This document shows, piece after piece, positions 26,459-35,178 of a stretch of DNA of 64,000 bases; within the stretch, counting starts at the first letter, position 1, and the number at the start of each line of letters is the position of its first letter. The position numbers and the translations under genes were made by a program. Source of the DNA: Janthinobacterium sp. CG3 (GTDB taxonomy: Bacteria; Pseudomonadota; Gammaproteobacteria; Burkholderiales; Burkholderiaceae_D). The stretch covers positions 4,748,367 through 4,812,366 of the forward strand of contig NZ_KB467824.1 in the NCBI RefSeq assembly GCF_000344615.1, in the 5' to 3' direction. The notes beneath the pieces were generated by a model that saw only the letters and a list, made by a program, of their open reading frames with translations, was not told where the DNA came from and searched no databases.

Positions 26459-26487
26459 ATATTAATATGAGTCTAATATATTTACAA
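26459..26487 (-). promoter_or_regulatory. Predicted promoter of the DapA-family gene
   Basis: On the minus strand TTGTAA (26487-26482) and TAATAT (26464-26459) are separated by 17 bp, a good sigma-70 pattern. The predicted start would fall at or just inside the Shine-Dalgarno-sequestering hairpin. Confidence 0.55.
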
Positions 26488-26498
26488 CATATTTAATC

Positions 26499-27545
26499 TC
26501 AATCTTCGTGCGTCAGCCGCAGGAAGTGGTTGAGGATGTGGAAGTGGTCCTCGAAGAACTGGTCTTCCATCGCCGCCAGGTCGGCAAGCGGTATCCAGCA
26601 GGCCTGGGCGGCGTCGTCGGCGCCTTCGACCGCCGGCAGTTGCTCGGTTTTCAGGTCGAAGTAGTGGGCGTGCGTGATGGTGCGCCCGCGCAGGCTGCGC
26701 GACGGGTGGTCGAACACCTTGACGTCGACCAGCGACTCGGCCAGCGTCGCGCCCAGCACGGCCAGGCCGGTTTCCTCGGCCAGTTCGCGCAGCGCGCCCT
26801 GCAGCAGGCGTTCGTGCTGTTCGACGAAACCGCCCGGCAGCGCCCATAGTCCTTTGCCGGGGTGGGCGCCGCGCTCGACCAGCAGCACGTGGCCGGCGGT
26901 CTTGACCAGCGCGTCGACGGTGGAAAAGATTGGCGCGTACGGCGCCAGGCTCCAGGCGGCCTTGTAGGCTTGCACCGCGCGGTGTTCCAGCAGCAGCGGC
27001 GCGTAGGCCGACAGCAGGGTCCACGCGCGCAGGTATTGACGCACCGCCGCCGGCACCAGCGCGTCCAGCGCGGCCAGCGAGACGTCGATGTCTTCGGCTT
27101 CGAACAGCACGCGGCGGATCTGCGTGGCGTGGATGTCGGCGGCGGCGCTGACGAAGATTTCCTGCCATTGCGGGAAATGGTTCAGGTACTGGCTGGAGCT
27201 GTCCTTGAGGTAGCCGACCAGGACGATGCGTTTCGCGCCGGCCGCGCATTGCGCGACTTTTTTGCCGACCACGCCGGCCCAGCGCGCGTCCTCGTAGTAG
27301 TCGCGCACGGCGACGAAGGAGACCCGCTCGCGCTCGTGCGCCGGCAGCGTGGCGGCGATCATGGCGGCGCGTTCCTGCCAGGTGAACGGGTTCTTCGCGC
27401 TGCGGGCGTGGAACGACGAGCCGAGTACCACGACGACCTTGGGCGCGGCGTCGAGCGCCATGCGCAGCAGGCTGGCGTGGCCGTTGTGGAAGGGTTGGAA
27501 GCGGCCGATCAGGACGGCGGCGTCGGCGTTTGCCTGGGTGTTCAT
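26499..27545 (-). CDS. nadM: Bifunctional NMN adenylyltransferase / Nudix hydrolase
   Basis: A 348-aa fusion. The N-terminal nucleotidyltransferase domain (about 1-180) has LIGRFQPFHNGHASLL, containing the HxGH-type site, and a KDSSSQYLNHFP segment. The C-terminal Nudix domain (about 200-340) has GGFVEQHERLLQGALRELAEETGL, an intact Nudix box. NadM-Nudix proteins make NAD from NMN and ATP, and the Nudix part acts on ADP-ribose-type compounds. It is the last gene of the pncA-pncB-nadE-nadM operon, 15 nt after nadE. Confidence 0.93.
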   Translation of the reverse strand: MNTQANADAAVLIGRFQPFHNGHASLLRMALDAAPKVVVVLGSSFHARSAKNPFTWQERAAMIAATLPAHERERVSFVAVRDYYEDARWAGVVGKKVAQCAAGAKRIVLVGYLKDSSSQYLNHFPQWQEIFVSAAADIHATQIRRVLFEAEDIDVSLAALDALVPAAVRQYLRAWTLLSAYAPLLLEHRAVQAYKAAWSLAPYAPIFSTVDALVKTAGHVLLVERGAHPGKGLWALPGGFVEQHERLLQGALRELAEETGLAVLGATLAESLVDVKVFDHPSRSLRGRTITHAHYFDLKTEQLPAVEGADDAAQACWIPLADLAAMEDQFFEDHFHILNHFLRLTHED

Positions 27546-27560
27546 AGAGGGGCGCTTTCT

Positions 27561-29258
27561 TTAATATTTCGCGGTGATGGGCATTTGGCGGCCGCTGCCG
27601 AAGGCGCGCGAACGCACCCGGATGATCGGCGGCGCCTGGCGTCGCTTGTACTCGTTGCGGGCGACCATGCCGAGGATGCGCGCGACCAGCTTGCGGCCGT
27701 CGTCGCGGACCAGCAGCGCGTCGACGAAGCCGCCGGCGGCCGCCGCTTCGGCTTGCGGCAGGCGCTTGCCTTCGATGTGCCACTTCAGGATGTCGTCCAA
27801 CACCTCGTAGGGCGGCAGGCTGTCGGTGTCTTGCTGGCCCGGCGCCAGTTCGGCGGACGGCGGCTTGGTCAGCACCGCCTCGGGAATGATTTCGCGGCCG
27901 GCGTGCTCGTTGACGTGGCGCGACAGCGCGTACACCTCGGTTTTATACAGGTCGCCGATCAGGCCCAGGCCGCCGTTGGTGTCGCCGTATAGCGTGCAAT
28001 AGCCAACCGAGATTTCGCTCTTGTTGCCGGTGGTGAGCAGCAGCGCGCCGAAGGTGTTCGAGTATTCCATCAGGATGGTGCCGCGCACGCGCGCCTGCAG
28101 GTTTTCCAGCGACAGGCCTTGCAGCGGCTGGTCGAAGGCGGCGCCGAAGCCGTCGCGGTAGCTCTCCACCAGCGCCAGGATGGGGTGGGTGTAGAGCTTG
28201 ATGCCGAGCTTGTCGCACAGCGCCACCGAGTCCGACACCGAGCCTTCGCTGGAGTAGGCCGACGGCATGGTGATGGCGAATACGTTCTCGGCGCCGAGCG
28301 CCTCGACCGCCAGCGCCAAGGTCAGCGCCGAGTCGATGCCGCCGGACGAGCCGACCACCGCCTGGGTGAAGTTGCAGCGCCGCGCGTAGTCCTGCAGGCC
28401 CAGCACGATCTGGCGGCGGGTGAAGTCGGGCACCGACAGGCCGGCCGGGTCCGGCGCGGCCAGGGCGGCGCCGTCGGCGTCGCTGAAGCGGCCGTCGGCG
28501 AAACCGATGACCTGGAAGTCTTCCTGGAAGCGCAGCGCTTCGAACGCCACGCCTTGCGCCGGCGCGACGGCGAACGAGGCGCCGTCGAACACCAGCTGGT
28601 CCTGGCCGCCGACCTGGTTGACGTACAGGACGGGCAGGCCGGTGCGCTCGGCGGCGGCGCGGAACAGGTCGTGGCGCTGCTGGCGCTTGCCGATGTCGGA
28701 CGGGCTGGCGTTGATGCTGATGACCAGTTCCGGCTTGGCCGCCCGCAGCGCGGTGAAGGGGTTGACCAGGTAGTCGCGGCCGGCGTCGTTCCAGCCGTCC
28801 TCGCAGACCATGAAGCCGATGCGGTGGCCGGCGACGTCGAGCAGGCAGGCGCCTTCCGGACCCGGCTCGAAGTGGCGGCGCTCGTCGAAGATGCCGTAGG
28901 TCGGCAGCAGCTGTTTGTAGTATTCGGCCACCACGGCGCCGTCCTGGATCGCCAGCAGCGCGTTGTACAGCGGTTTGCCGGGGCCGCTGTTGCGGCGCAC
29001 GGTGCCCAGCACCGTGACCAGCGAGGGCACGCGGCGCGAGGCGTCGATTACCTGGGCCAGCGCGTCGTCGAGGCGGCCCAGGAAGGCGGCGTCTTCGAGC
29101 AGGTCGGCCGGGTAGTAGCCGCACAGCGACAGCTCGGAGAAGACGACGATGTCGGCGCCGGCGGCGGCGGCGCCGGCCATGTGGCGCTCGGTGGCGGCGG
29201 CGTTGCCGGCGAAGTCGCCGACGGTGTAGTTCAGCTGGGCGATGGCGAGCTTGAGCAT
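27561..29258 (-). CDS. nadE: Glutamine-dependent NAD synthetase
   Basis: A 565-aa enzyme with an N-terminal nitrilase-type glutaminase (Glu in VVFSELSLCGYYP, Lys in YYKQLLPTYGIFDE, Cys in FMVCEDGWN) and a C-terminal ATP-dependent synthetase with the P-loop motif VVGSSGGIDSAL near residue 300. It amidates nicotinate adenine dinucleotide to NAD. Third in the salvage operon, 16 nt after pncB. Confidence 0.96.
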   Translation of the reverse strand: MLKLAIAQLNYTVGDFAGNAAATERHMAGAAAAGADIVVFSELSLCGYYPADLLEDAAFLGRLDDALAQVIDASRRVPSLVTVLGTVRRNSGPGKPLYNALLAIQDGAVVAEYYKQLLPTYGIFDERRHFEPGPEGACLLDVAGHRIGFMVCEDGWNDAGRDYLVNPFTALRAAKPELVISINASPSDIGKRQQRHDLFRAAAERTGLPVLYVNQVGGQDQLVFDGASFAVAPAQGVAFEALRFQEDFQVIGFADGRFSDADGAALAAPDPAGLSVPDFTRRQIVLGLQDYARRCNFTQAVVGSSGGIDSALTLALAVEALGAENVFAITMPSAYSSEGSVSDSVALCDKLGIKLYTHPILALVESYRDGFGAAFDQPLQGLSLENLQARVRGTILMEYSNTFGALLLTTGNKSEISVGYCTLYGDTNGGLGLIGDLYKTEVYALSRHVNEHAGREIIPEAVLTKPPSAELAPGQQDTDSLPPYEVLDDILKWHIEGKRLPQAEAAAAGGFVDALLVRDDGRKLVARILGMVARNEYKRRQAPPIIRVRSRAFGSGRQMPITAKY

Positions 29259-29274
29259 GATTTTTTCCTTTGGT

Positions 29275-30465
29275 TCAGGCGGCGGCGTGGCGGAAGATCT
29301 GGCGCAGGTAGGCCAGGAAGGTCTCGTCCTTGCACAGGGTTTTGCCGGCCGAGTCGGACAGCTTGGCGACCGGCTGGCCGTTGCAGCTCATCAGTTTCAT
29401 GACGATGTTGAGCGGCGCCACGCCGGTGTCGTTGCTCAGGTTGGTGCCGATGCCGAAGCCGGTCATGCAGCGGTCGGCGAAGTGGCGGTACAGCGCGAAC
29501 GCCGCTTCCAGGTCGAGGCCGTCGGAGAACACCAGGCGCTTGGTGTTGGCGTCGATGCGCAGCGTGGCGTAGTGCGCCAGCGCCTTTTCGCCCCACACCA
29601 CCGGGTCGCCGGAGTCGTGCCGCAGGCCGTCGAACAGCTTGGCGAAGTACAGGTCGAAGTCGGCCAGGAAGGCGTCCATGCCGACCACGTCGGTCAGCGC
29701 GGTGCCCAGGTCGCCGCGGTATTCCTGCACCCAGTCCTCCAGCGCGGCCTTCTGGAAGTCGCGCAGGCGCACGCCGAACGATTGGTACGATTGCAGGTAT
29801 TCATGGGCCATCGTGCCGATCGGTACCAAGTTGTATTTCTTGGCCAGGTAGACGTTCGAGGTGCCCTTGAAGTACCGCGGCACGGCGCGCGCCAGCGTGG
29901 CGACGACTTCGTCCTGCCAGGCGCCGGAAAAACGGCGGCGCACGCCGAAGTCGAAGAATTCGAACGGATGCTTGCGCCCCGGCTCGGCGCCGAAGGCGCG
30001 CAGCAGCTCGACTTTTTCGGCCAGGCGGCGGCGCGCCTCGGCCAGCAGCGGCGCTTGCTCGAAACGGCGGAAATACAGCTCGTTGACGATGAAGAGCACG
30101 AAGATTTCAAAGCCCATCACGTGCACCTGCGGACCCTTGGCGACGACGCGCAGCGTCGGCCCGTCGCAGTCGACGCTGATGAATTTGCGCTGGAAGCGGA
30201 AGATCGTCAGGAAGTCGACGAAATCGCTTTTGATGTAGCGCAGCGAGCGCAGGTAGTCCAGCTCGTCCTCGGCGAAGGTCAGCGCGCAGAGCTGGTCGAG
30301 TTCATAGTCGACGTCGGCTTTCAACTCGGCCAGCGGGTAGGCCGGCGTGTTGCGGCAGACGAAGGCGTACTCGGTTTCGGCGCCCGGATGGCTGTGCAGC
30401 AGCGCCTGCCACATGGTGAATTTGTAGAGGTCGGTTTCGAGCAGGCTGTTGACGATGGGTTGCAT
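29275..30465 (-). CDS. pncB: Nicotinate phosphoribosyltransferase
   Basis: A 396-aa enzyme converting nicotinate and PRPP to nicotinate mononucleotide. Characteristic blocks are [17 protein letters not shown] at the N terminus, [12 protein letters not shown] near 160, [10 protein letters not shown] near 185 and [12 protein letters not shown] near 345. ATG 30465 gives the standard family start; an upstream TTG would add 11 residues. It follows pncA by 57 nt. Confidence 0.95.
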   Translation of the reverse strand: MQPIVNSLLETDLYKFTMWQALLHSHPGAETEYAFVCRNTPAYPLAELKADVDYELDQLCALTFAEDELDYLRSLRYIKSDFVDFLTIFRFQRKFISVDCDGPTLRVVAKGPQVHVMGFEIFVLFIVNELYFRRFEQAPLLAEARRRLAEKVELLRAFGAEPGRKHPFEFFDFGVRRRFSGAWQDEVVATLARAVPRYFKGTSNVYLAKKYNLVPIGTMAHEYLQSYQSFGVRLRDFQKAALEDWVQEYRGDLGTALTDVVGMDAFLADFDLYFAKLFDGLRHDSGDPVVWGEKALAHYATLRIDANTKRLVFSDGLDLEAAFALYRHFADRCMTGFGIGTNLSNDTGVAPLNIVMKLMSCNGQPVAKLSDSAGKTLCKDETFLAYLRQIFRHAAA

Positions 30466-30522
30466 ATTGGGTCCAGATTCGTGTTGTGGCTTCGACAAGG
30501 GCTGACAGGATAATTGTTTTTA

Positions 30523-31389
30523 TTAGCGTTGCGCGTTCGATAGCAATTCCGGCAAGGCGTCGGCGGCGCCGGCCGTCTGCACGCCCAGCGCCAGCATGGC
30601 GCGGACAAAACCCTGGTATTGCGCGTCGTAGCCGCCAACCGGACTCATGCAGTCGGTCAGCAACACCAGCTTAGACAGATTTTCGGCGCCGATATTGGCG
30701 GCGATGTGCTCGGTGGTGGCTTTGACGCAATGGCTGCTTGCTTCGCCGCAAATGTAGACGCGGTCGGCCCGCGCCAGCGTATCGATCAGGCCCTGGTTCA
30801 ACTGCGTGGCCGGGTCGTCGCGGTCCGGCACCTCGGCCAGCACGGCGGAATAGTGCTCGGTCCACGGGTTGCTACCCTTGGTCACCATGTTGACCACGCC
30901 CAGCCCGGCGTCCTGCCAGCCGTTGCAGGCGGCACGCACGTCGGCGTGGATGTTGTGGCCCCACGAGCCGATTTCGCAGTGCACCGGCCAAACCATCAAG
31001 CGGTAGCGCCCGCTCGCTTCGAGCGTGTCCAGATAGGCCAAGGTGCGTGGCAGCGCGTCCTTGTTGCGCGGCGCGTATGTGCCGGCGCGCACGTCGGCGG
31101 CGCTGATTTCGGTGAAGGGCGGCACGGCCGCGCCTTGGGCGTCGAACCAGAACGTGGGGTGGGCAATGTCGACGCGCTGGTGCGTGTCGAGCGTAACGCT
31201 GATGCCGGACAGGCCCTGGCGACCGCGGTTGACCAGCTCGGCAATGCGCAGCATGTCGGCGTGGGCGCCGGCCACCGGCAGCGCCGGCGCCTCGATGCCG
31301 CCGAGCGGACGCGGCGCCAAATAGCTTTCGGGCAAGTCGCAAAAATCGTTTTGCGGATCGATGACGAGCAGGTGAAGGTTGCGTCTCAT
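30523..31389 (-). CDS. pncA: Nicotinamidase-like cysteine hydrolase
   Basis: A 288-aa isochorismatase-fold hydrolase, first gene of the NAD salvage operon. The catalytic Asp is in LLVIDPQNDFCD near residue 10, a Lys in the middle region (TKGSNPWTEHYS) and the nucleophilic Cys in EASSHCVKATTEH near 215. It is longer than E. coli PncA (about 213 aa), with extra segments around residues 25-120, so its substrate could be related rather than identical; operon context favours nicotinamide. ATG 31389 is preceded by GGAG. Confidence 0.85.
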   Translation of the reverse strand: MRRNLHLLVIDPQNDFCDLPESYLAPRPLGGIEAPALPVAGAHADMLRIAELVNRGRQGLSGISVTLDTHQRVDIAHPTFWFDAQGAAVPPFTEISAADVRAGTYAPRNKDALPRTLAYLDTLEASGRYRLMVWPVHCEIGSWGHNIHADVRAACNGWQDAGLGVVNMVTKGSNPWTEHYSAVLAEVPDRDDPATQLNQGLIDTLARADRVYICGEASSHCVKATTEHIAANIGAENLSKLVLLTDCMSPVGGYDAQYQGFVRAMLALGVQTAGAADALPELLSNAQR

Positions 31390-31428
31390 GTGGATCTCCG
31401 GTGGTTGGCAGTGAGTGTAATGTAGGTC

Positions 31429-31453
31429 ACTTAGTTTATTTGTGCAACTAACT
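31429..31453. promoter_or_regulatory. NrtR operator, pncA side
   Basis: ACTTAGT, 11 nt, ACTAACT forms an imperfect inverted repeat of the same architecture as the operator at 31524-31548. It sits 40 nt upstream of the pncA start in the divergent pncA-nrtR region, where a repressor site for NAD salvage would be expected. Confidence 0.7.
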
Positions 31454-31523
31454 AATTTGATATTTCTCATGGGACTGGAGTTCGGCCCCAGGTTTATCTA
31501 CGTGCCCGCGATTTTGCGTGTAG

Positions 31524-31548
31524 ACTTAGTATAGGTATCGAACTAAGT
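31524..31548. promoter_or_regulatory. NrtR operator, nrtR side
   Basis: ACTTAGT (31524-31530) and ACTAAGT (31542-31548) are a perfect inverted repeat with an 11-nt spacer. It ends 23 nt before the nrtR ATG, which fits autoregulation by the encoded repressor. Confidence 0.75.
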
Positions 31549-31570
31549 GGCTTTTGCACCGGAGTGGAAG

Positions 31571-32236
31571 ATGAATGACGTGATCTGTACCGTAGACGTG
31601 GTTTTGCTGACTATCAAGGACGGCGCTTTGCACGTGGCCTTGCTGAAGCGCGACCGCGACCCGTATAAGGACGTGCTGGCCTTGCCCGGCGGCTTCGTGC
31701 ATGTGCGGGAGGACGCCGACGCCCAGGCCGCCGCCTTGCGCGTGTTGAAAGAAAAGACCGGCATCGACGCGCCGTACCTGGGGCAATTGGCGACGTTTTC
31801 CGGGCCGGTGCGCGACCCGCGCGGCTGGTCGATGTCGATCGCCCACTACGCGTTGGTGTCGCACGACGTCATCGCCGGGGCCGGGCACCCCGACGTGGCA
31901 TTGCGCAGCGTCGACCAACTGATGAACCTGCCGTTCGACCACCAGGCCATCATCGACACGGCGGTGGCGCGGCTGCGCAGCAAGAGCCAGTACTCGTCCT
32001 TGCCCTGCTACCTGGCCGGCGACACGTTCACCTTGCCGCAATTGCAGCGCATCTACGAGGCGCTGATGGGCGAGCCGCTCAACAAGGTCAGTTTCCGCCG
32101 CAAGATGACGGAGATGGGCATGCTCGAAGCGGTCGAGGGACAGATGGAAGTGGGCGGCGCGCACCGTCCGGCGCAGTTGTACCGATTGAAGCCGGCCCTG
32201 CGCGCGCAGCTGGCGCTGCTTTCCCGCGGCTTGTAA
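31571..32236 (+). CDS. nrtR: NrtR Nudix-related repressor of NAD metabolism
   Basis: A 221-aa regulator with an N-terminal Nudix-fold domain (about 1-145) and a C-terminal winged helix (about 155-221, LNKVSFRRKMTEMGMLE). The Nudix box (GGFVHVREDADAQAAALRVLKEKTG) lacks the usual REUxEE acidic residues, as in NrtR proteins that sense ADP-ribose-type effectors without hydrolysing them. ATG 31571 follows GGAG; an earlier in-frame GTG is less likely. Divergent from the pncA operon, with two matching operators between. Confidence 0.92.
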   Translation: MNDVICTVDVVLLTIKDGALHVALLKRDRDPYKDVLALPGGFVHVREDADAQAAALRVLKEKTGIDAPYLGQLATFSGPVRDPRGWSMSIAHYALVSHDVIAGAGHPDVALRSVDQLMNLPFDHQAIIDTAVARLRSKSQYSSLPCYLAGDTFTLPQLQRIYEALMGEPLNKVSFRRKMTEMGMLEAVEGQMEVGGAHRPAQLYRLKPALRAQLALLSRGL

Positions 32237-32334
32237 TTGTTGAAGTTCGCGGGCCGGCGGCGCTGAAAACCAAGCCAAGAGGCGCCCTTGGTGTTCCCGT
32301 TGATCCCCATTGAAAATAACCGGAGGTAAGCCCC

Positions 32335-33354
32335 ATGTTCACCCTCAAATTCATCAAGTTCCAGCCGAGTACCCATGTGCTGCAATACAAGAAAGGCGTG
32401 CTCGTCCGCGAGGGCGCCGGCCTGGCGTTCTTCTACTACACGCCAACCGCCGCCCTGGTGGCGGTACCGATGGGCAGCGAAGACGTTCCCTTCATCTTCG
32501 AGGAAAGCTCGGCCGACTTTCAGCTCATCACGGTGCAGGGCCAGGTCACGTACCGCATCACCGATCCGAAAAAAATCGCCGGCCTGCTCAATTTCTCGAT
32601 CGATCCGGTCACGCAACAGTACATTTCCGACGATCCGCAAAAGCTGTCGCAGCGCATCATCAACGTCGCCAAGGTGCTCACGCGCAAAGGCTTGCAAGAG
32701 CTGCCGCTGCGCGAAGCCTTGCGCGCCACCGACATGCTGGCCACGCTGGTGACGCAGAGCGTCAAAGGCAGCGCCGAATTGCAGGCGCTGGGCGTCGAGA
32801 TCCTCGGCTTGTCCTTCCTGGCGATCAAGCCCACGCCCGAGACCGCGCGCGCACTGGAGGCGCAGGCGCGCGAACAGATCCTGCGCGAAGCGGACGAGGC
32901 GGTCTACGCGCGCCGCAACGCGGCGGTCGAGCAGGAGCGGCGCATCAAGGAGAATGAACTCAACACCGAGATCGCCGTGGAAACCAAGCAGCGCCAAATC
33001 CGCGAAACGCAGATGGAGGCGGAGCGCAGCATCCAGCACAAGCAGCATGAATTGCAGCAGGCCGAGATGACGGCGAAGATTGCGCTGGAGGGGCAAAATA
33101 CGCAGTTGGTGACCTTGGCGATGGACAACGCCAAGCGCGAAGCGGACGTCAAGGCGCACGCGGCCGGCGTGTTGATGCGAGCCTACGCCGGCGTCGATCC
33201 GAAGATCCTGCAAGCGTTGGCGATGTCCGGCATGCAGCCCGGCCAGTTGATCGCGCTGGCCTTCCACGAACTGGCCGAGAAGGCCGAGCGCATCGGCCAG
33301 CTCAACGTGACGCCCGATTTGTTGCGGGAAGTCATCGACAGTCCGGTCCGGTGA
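32335..33354 (+). CDS. SPFH/Band 7 domain protein
   Basis: A 339-aa SPFH (stomatin/prohibitin/flotillin/HflK) protein. The SPFH domain covers about residues 20-200 (GLAFFYYTPTAALVAVPMGSEDVPF), followed by a charged coiled coil (about 185-255, rich in Glu, Gln and Arg) and a flotillin-like C terminus. There is no obvious N-terminal membrane anchor, so peripheral membrane association is likely. Its stop overlaps the start of a NAD-kinase-like gene. Placed after nrtR, its link to NAD metabolism is suggestive but unproven. Confidence 0.82.
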   Translation: MFTLKFIKFQPSTHVLQYKKGVLVREGAGLAFFYYTPTAALVAVPMGSEDVPFIFEESSADFQLITVQGQVTYRITDPKKIAGLLNFSIDPVTQQYISDDPQKLSQRIINVAKVLTRKGLQELPLREALRATDMLATLVTQSVKGSAELQALGVEILGLSFLAIKPTPETARALEAQAREQILREADEAVYARRNAAVEQERRIKENELNTEIAVETKQRQIRETQMEAERSIQHKQHELQQAEMTAKIALEGQNTQLVTLAMDNAKREADVKAHAAGVLMRAYAGVDPKILQALAMSGMQPGQLIALAFHELAEKAERIGQLNVTPDLLREVIDSPVR

Positions 33355-34298
33355 ACGCGATGCGCCGCCACACCGAAAACAAGACCGTTCTGGTCACGCG
33401 CAAGACGCGCCTGGAGAACCTGGTGGCCCAATACAACACCGTTGGCCAGGCCAAGTTCTATATCGAGCATCTGGGCGCCGATTTTTCCGACTATCTGGTT
33501 GAGCACGACACTTACCAGCGCTGCGTGCGCGAAGCGGAAACCACGCTGCAACAGTTGAGCCGCGTGCAGGTGGTCGAGCGCGCCTTCCTGCCGAACTTCC
33601 TGTTCGGCCCGCAAGACGTCGTCGTCGCGCTGGGGCAGGACGGCCTGGTTGCCAATACGCTGAAATATCTGGACGGGCAACCGTTGATCGGCGTCAATCC
33701 CGACCCCAAGCGTTGGGACGGCGTGTTGTTGCCGTTCGGCGTGGCCGACCTGGCCCGCATCGTCGCCCAGGTGTTCGCCGGCCGGCGCCAGATCCAGGAA
33801 GTGACGATGGCCAAGGTGGCGCTGAACAACGGCCAGACGCTGTACGGCGTCAACGACATTTTTATCGGGCCGAAGTCGCACACCTCCGCCCGCTACACGA
33901 TCTGCCTGGACGAGGCGCAGGAACAGCAATCGTCGAGCGGCGTCATCGTCTCCACCGGATTGGGATCGACCGGCTGGCTGAAAAGCCTGCTGACCGGGGC
34001 CAGCGCCATCGCCGCGCAGGCGACGCCGGGCGGCGCGGCGCGCGCGCCGGCGCCGCCGGCGCCGTGGGACGCCGACTACTTGTACTTCACGGTGCGCGAA
34101 CCCTTCCCCAGCCGGACCTCGGCGGCCTCGCTGGTGTTTGGCAAAATCAGCGCCGGGTCGTGCCTGACGCTGACCTCGCAGATGGCCGAGAACGGCGTCA
34201 TCTTCAGCGACGGTATCGAGGCCGACTACCTCGAATTTAATTCCGGCATCGTCGCCCGGCTTGGCCCGGCCGAGAAAAAGGGCTTGTTGGTGGTGTGA
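33351..34298 (+). CDS. NAD-kinase-like protein
   Basis: A 315-aa protein of the NAD kinase/diacylglycerol kinase fold. The glycine-rich GQDG (VVALGQDGLVANTLKYL) near residue 87 replaces the usual GGDGT; NDIFIG and STGLGSTGW correspond to later NADK conserved segments. GTG 33351 overlaps the SPFH stop as GTGA; ATG 33360 is an alternative. The altered GGDG motif leaves open whether it phosphorylates NAD or another nucleotide or lipid. Translational coupling to the SPFH gene suggests a functional pair. Confidence 0.72.
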   Translation: MNAMRRHTENKTVLVTRKTRLENLVAQYNTVGQAKFYIEHLGADFSDYLVEHDTYQRCVREAETTLQQLSRVQVVERAFLPNFLFGPQDVVVALGQDGLVANTLKYLDGQPLIGVNPDPKRWDGVLLPFGVADLARIVAQVFAGRRQIQEVTMAKVALNNGQTLYGVNDIFIGPKSHTSARYTICLDEAQEQQSSSGVIVSTGLGSTGWLKSLLTGASAIAAQATPGGAARAPAPPAPWDADYLYFTVREPFPSRTSAASLVFGKISAGSCLTLTSQMAENGVIFSDGIEADYLEFNSGIVARLGPAEKKGLLVV

Positions 34299-34313
34299 GG
34301 GCGGGCGCCGCCG

Positions 34314-35069
34314 TCAGGCCAGCGTGACGGTAATGCCCAGCGCCCGGTACGGCGCCAGCAAAGCGTCGTCGACGTCGGCGTTGACGACGATGCCGCTGAC
34401 CTGGGCCAGCGGCGCGATCAGGTAAGGCGACGCGGTGTTGAGCTTTTCCGGCGAGGCCAGCACCACGGTTGTGGCGGCGGCGTTGCTCAGGGCGCGCTTG
34501 ACGGCGGCCTCCTCGAAATCGCCGGTGGTAATGCCGGCCTCGGGATGCAGGCCGGACACGCCCATGAAATACAGGTCGGCGCGCACCCGGCCGATGGCCT
34601 CGATGGCGGCCGCGCCGACGCCGACGATGGAATGCTTGAACAGGCGCCCGCCGAGCATGATCACCTCGACGTGGGCGTGCTCGACCAGCTCAAGCGCAAT
34701 CGACGGGCTGTGCGTAACCACGGTGGCACGCAAGTCCGCCGGCAACTGGCGCACCAGTTGCACGGCGGTGGTGCCGCCGTCGATGAACACCACCTGCCCC
34801 GGCAAAATCATGGCGGCGGCGGCGCGGCCGATGGCCGGCTTGGCGTCGCTGGAAATGCCCTGGCGCGCGGCGAACGGCGCCATCGCCGGCGAGGCGGGCA
34901 GGGCGCCGCCGTGCACCCGCTGCAGCAGCCCCTCCCTGGCCAGCTCGCGCAGATCGCGCCGTATCGTGTCCTCCGACAGGCCCAATTGTTCGCTCAGCAA
35001 CTTGGCGACGATTTGGCCGTCGCGTTTGAGCAGTTCCAGCAGATGTTGTTTGCGTTGGCGTGTCAGCAT
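34314..35069 (-). CDS. DeoR/GlpR family regulator
   Basis: A 251-aa DeoR-type regulator. The N-terminal HTH shows MLTRQRKQHLLELLKRDG and LSEDTIRRDLRELAREGLLQRVHGG; the sensor domain shows IDGGTTAVQLVRQLP and a phosphosugar-like isomerase fold. ATG 35069 gives the family N terminus. It is divergent from the Nudix gene (start 35179) and may regulate it. Whether it also controls the nucleoside genes elsewhere in the window is unknown. Confidence 0.88.
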   Translation of the reverse strand: MLTRQRKQHLLELLKRDGQIVAKLLSEQLGLSEDTIRRDLRELAREGLLQRVHGGALPASPAMAPFAARQGISSDAKPAIGRAAAAMILPGQVVFIDGGTTAVQLVRQLPADLRATVVTHSPSIALELVEHAHVEVIMLGGRLFKHSIVGVGAAAIEAIGRVRADLYFMGVSGLHPEAGITTGDFEEAAVKRALSNAAATTVVLASPEKLNTASPYLIAPLAQVSGIVVNADVDDALLAPYRALGITVTLA

Positions 35070-35178
35070 AGTATATTTGCATGAATAATCTTGAGATTGC
35101 ACGATATTGCATGATATCTTTGCCGGGCACAAGCGCGCATTGGCCCTCCAACGCAAAGCCCACCCACCGGAGCACAGC

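Noticed and set aside
26468-26497. A nine-codon frame (MSLIYLQHI) on the plus strand behind AAGGAG
   Set aside because: The AAGGAG is the mirrored arm of the hairpin serving the minus-strand gene, and the peptide is too short to support without expression data.
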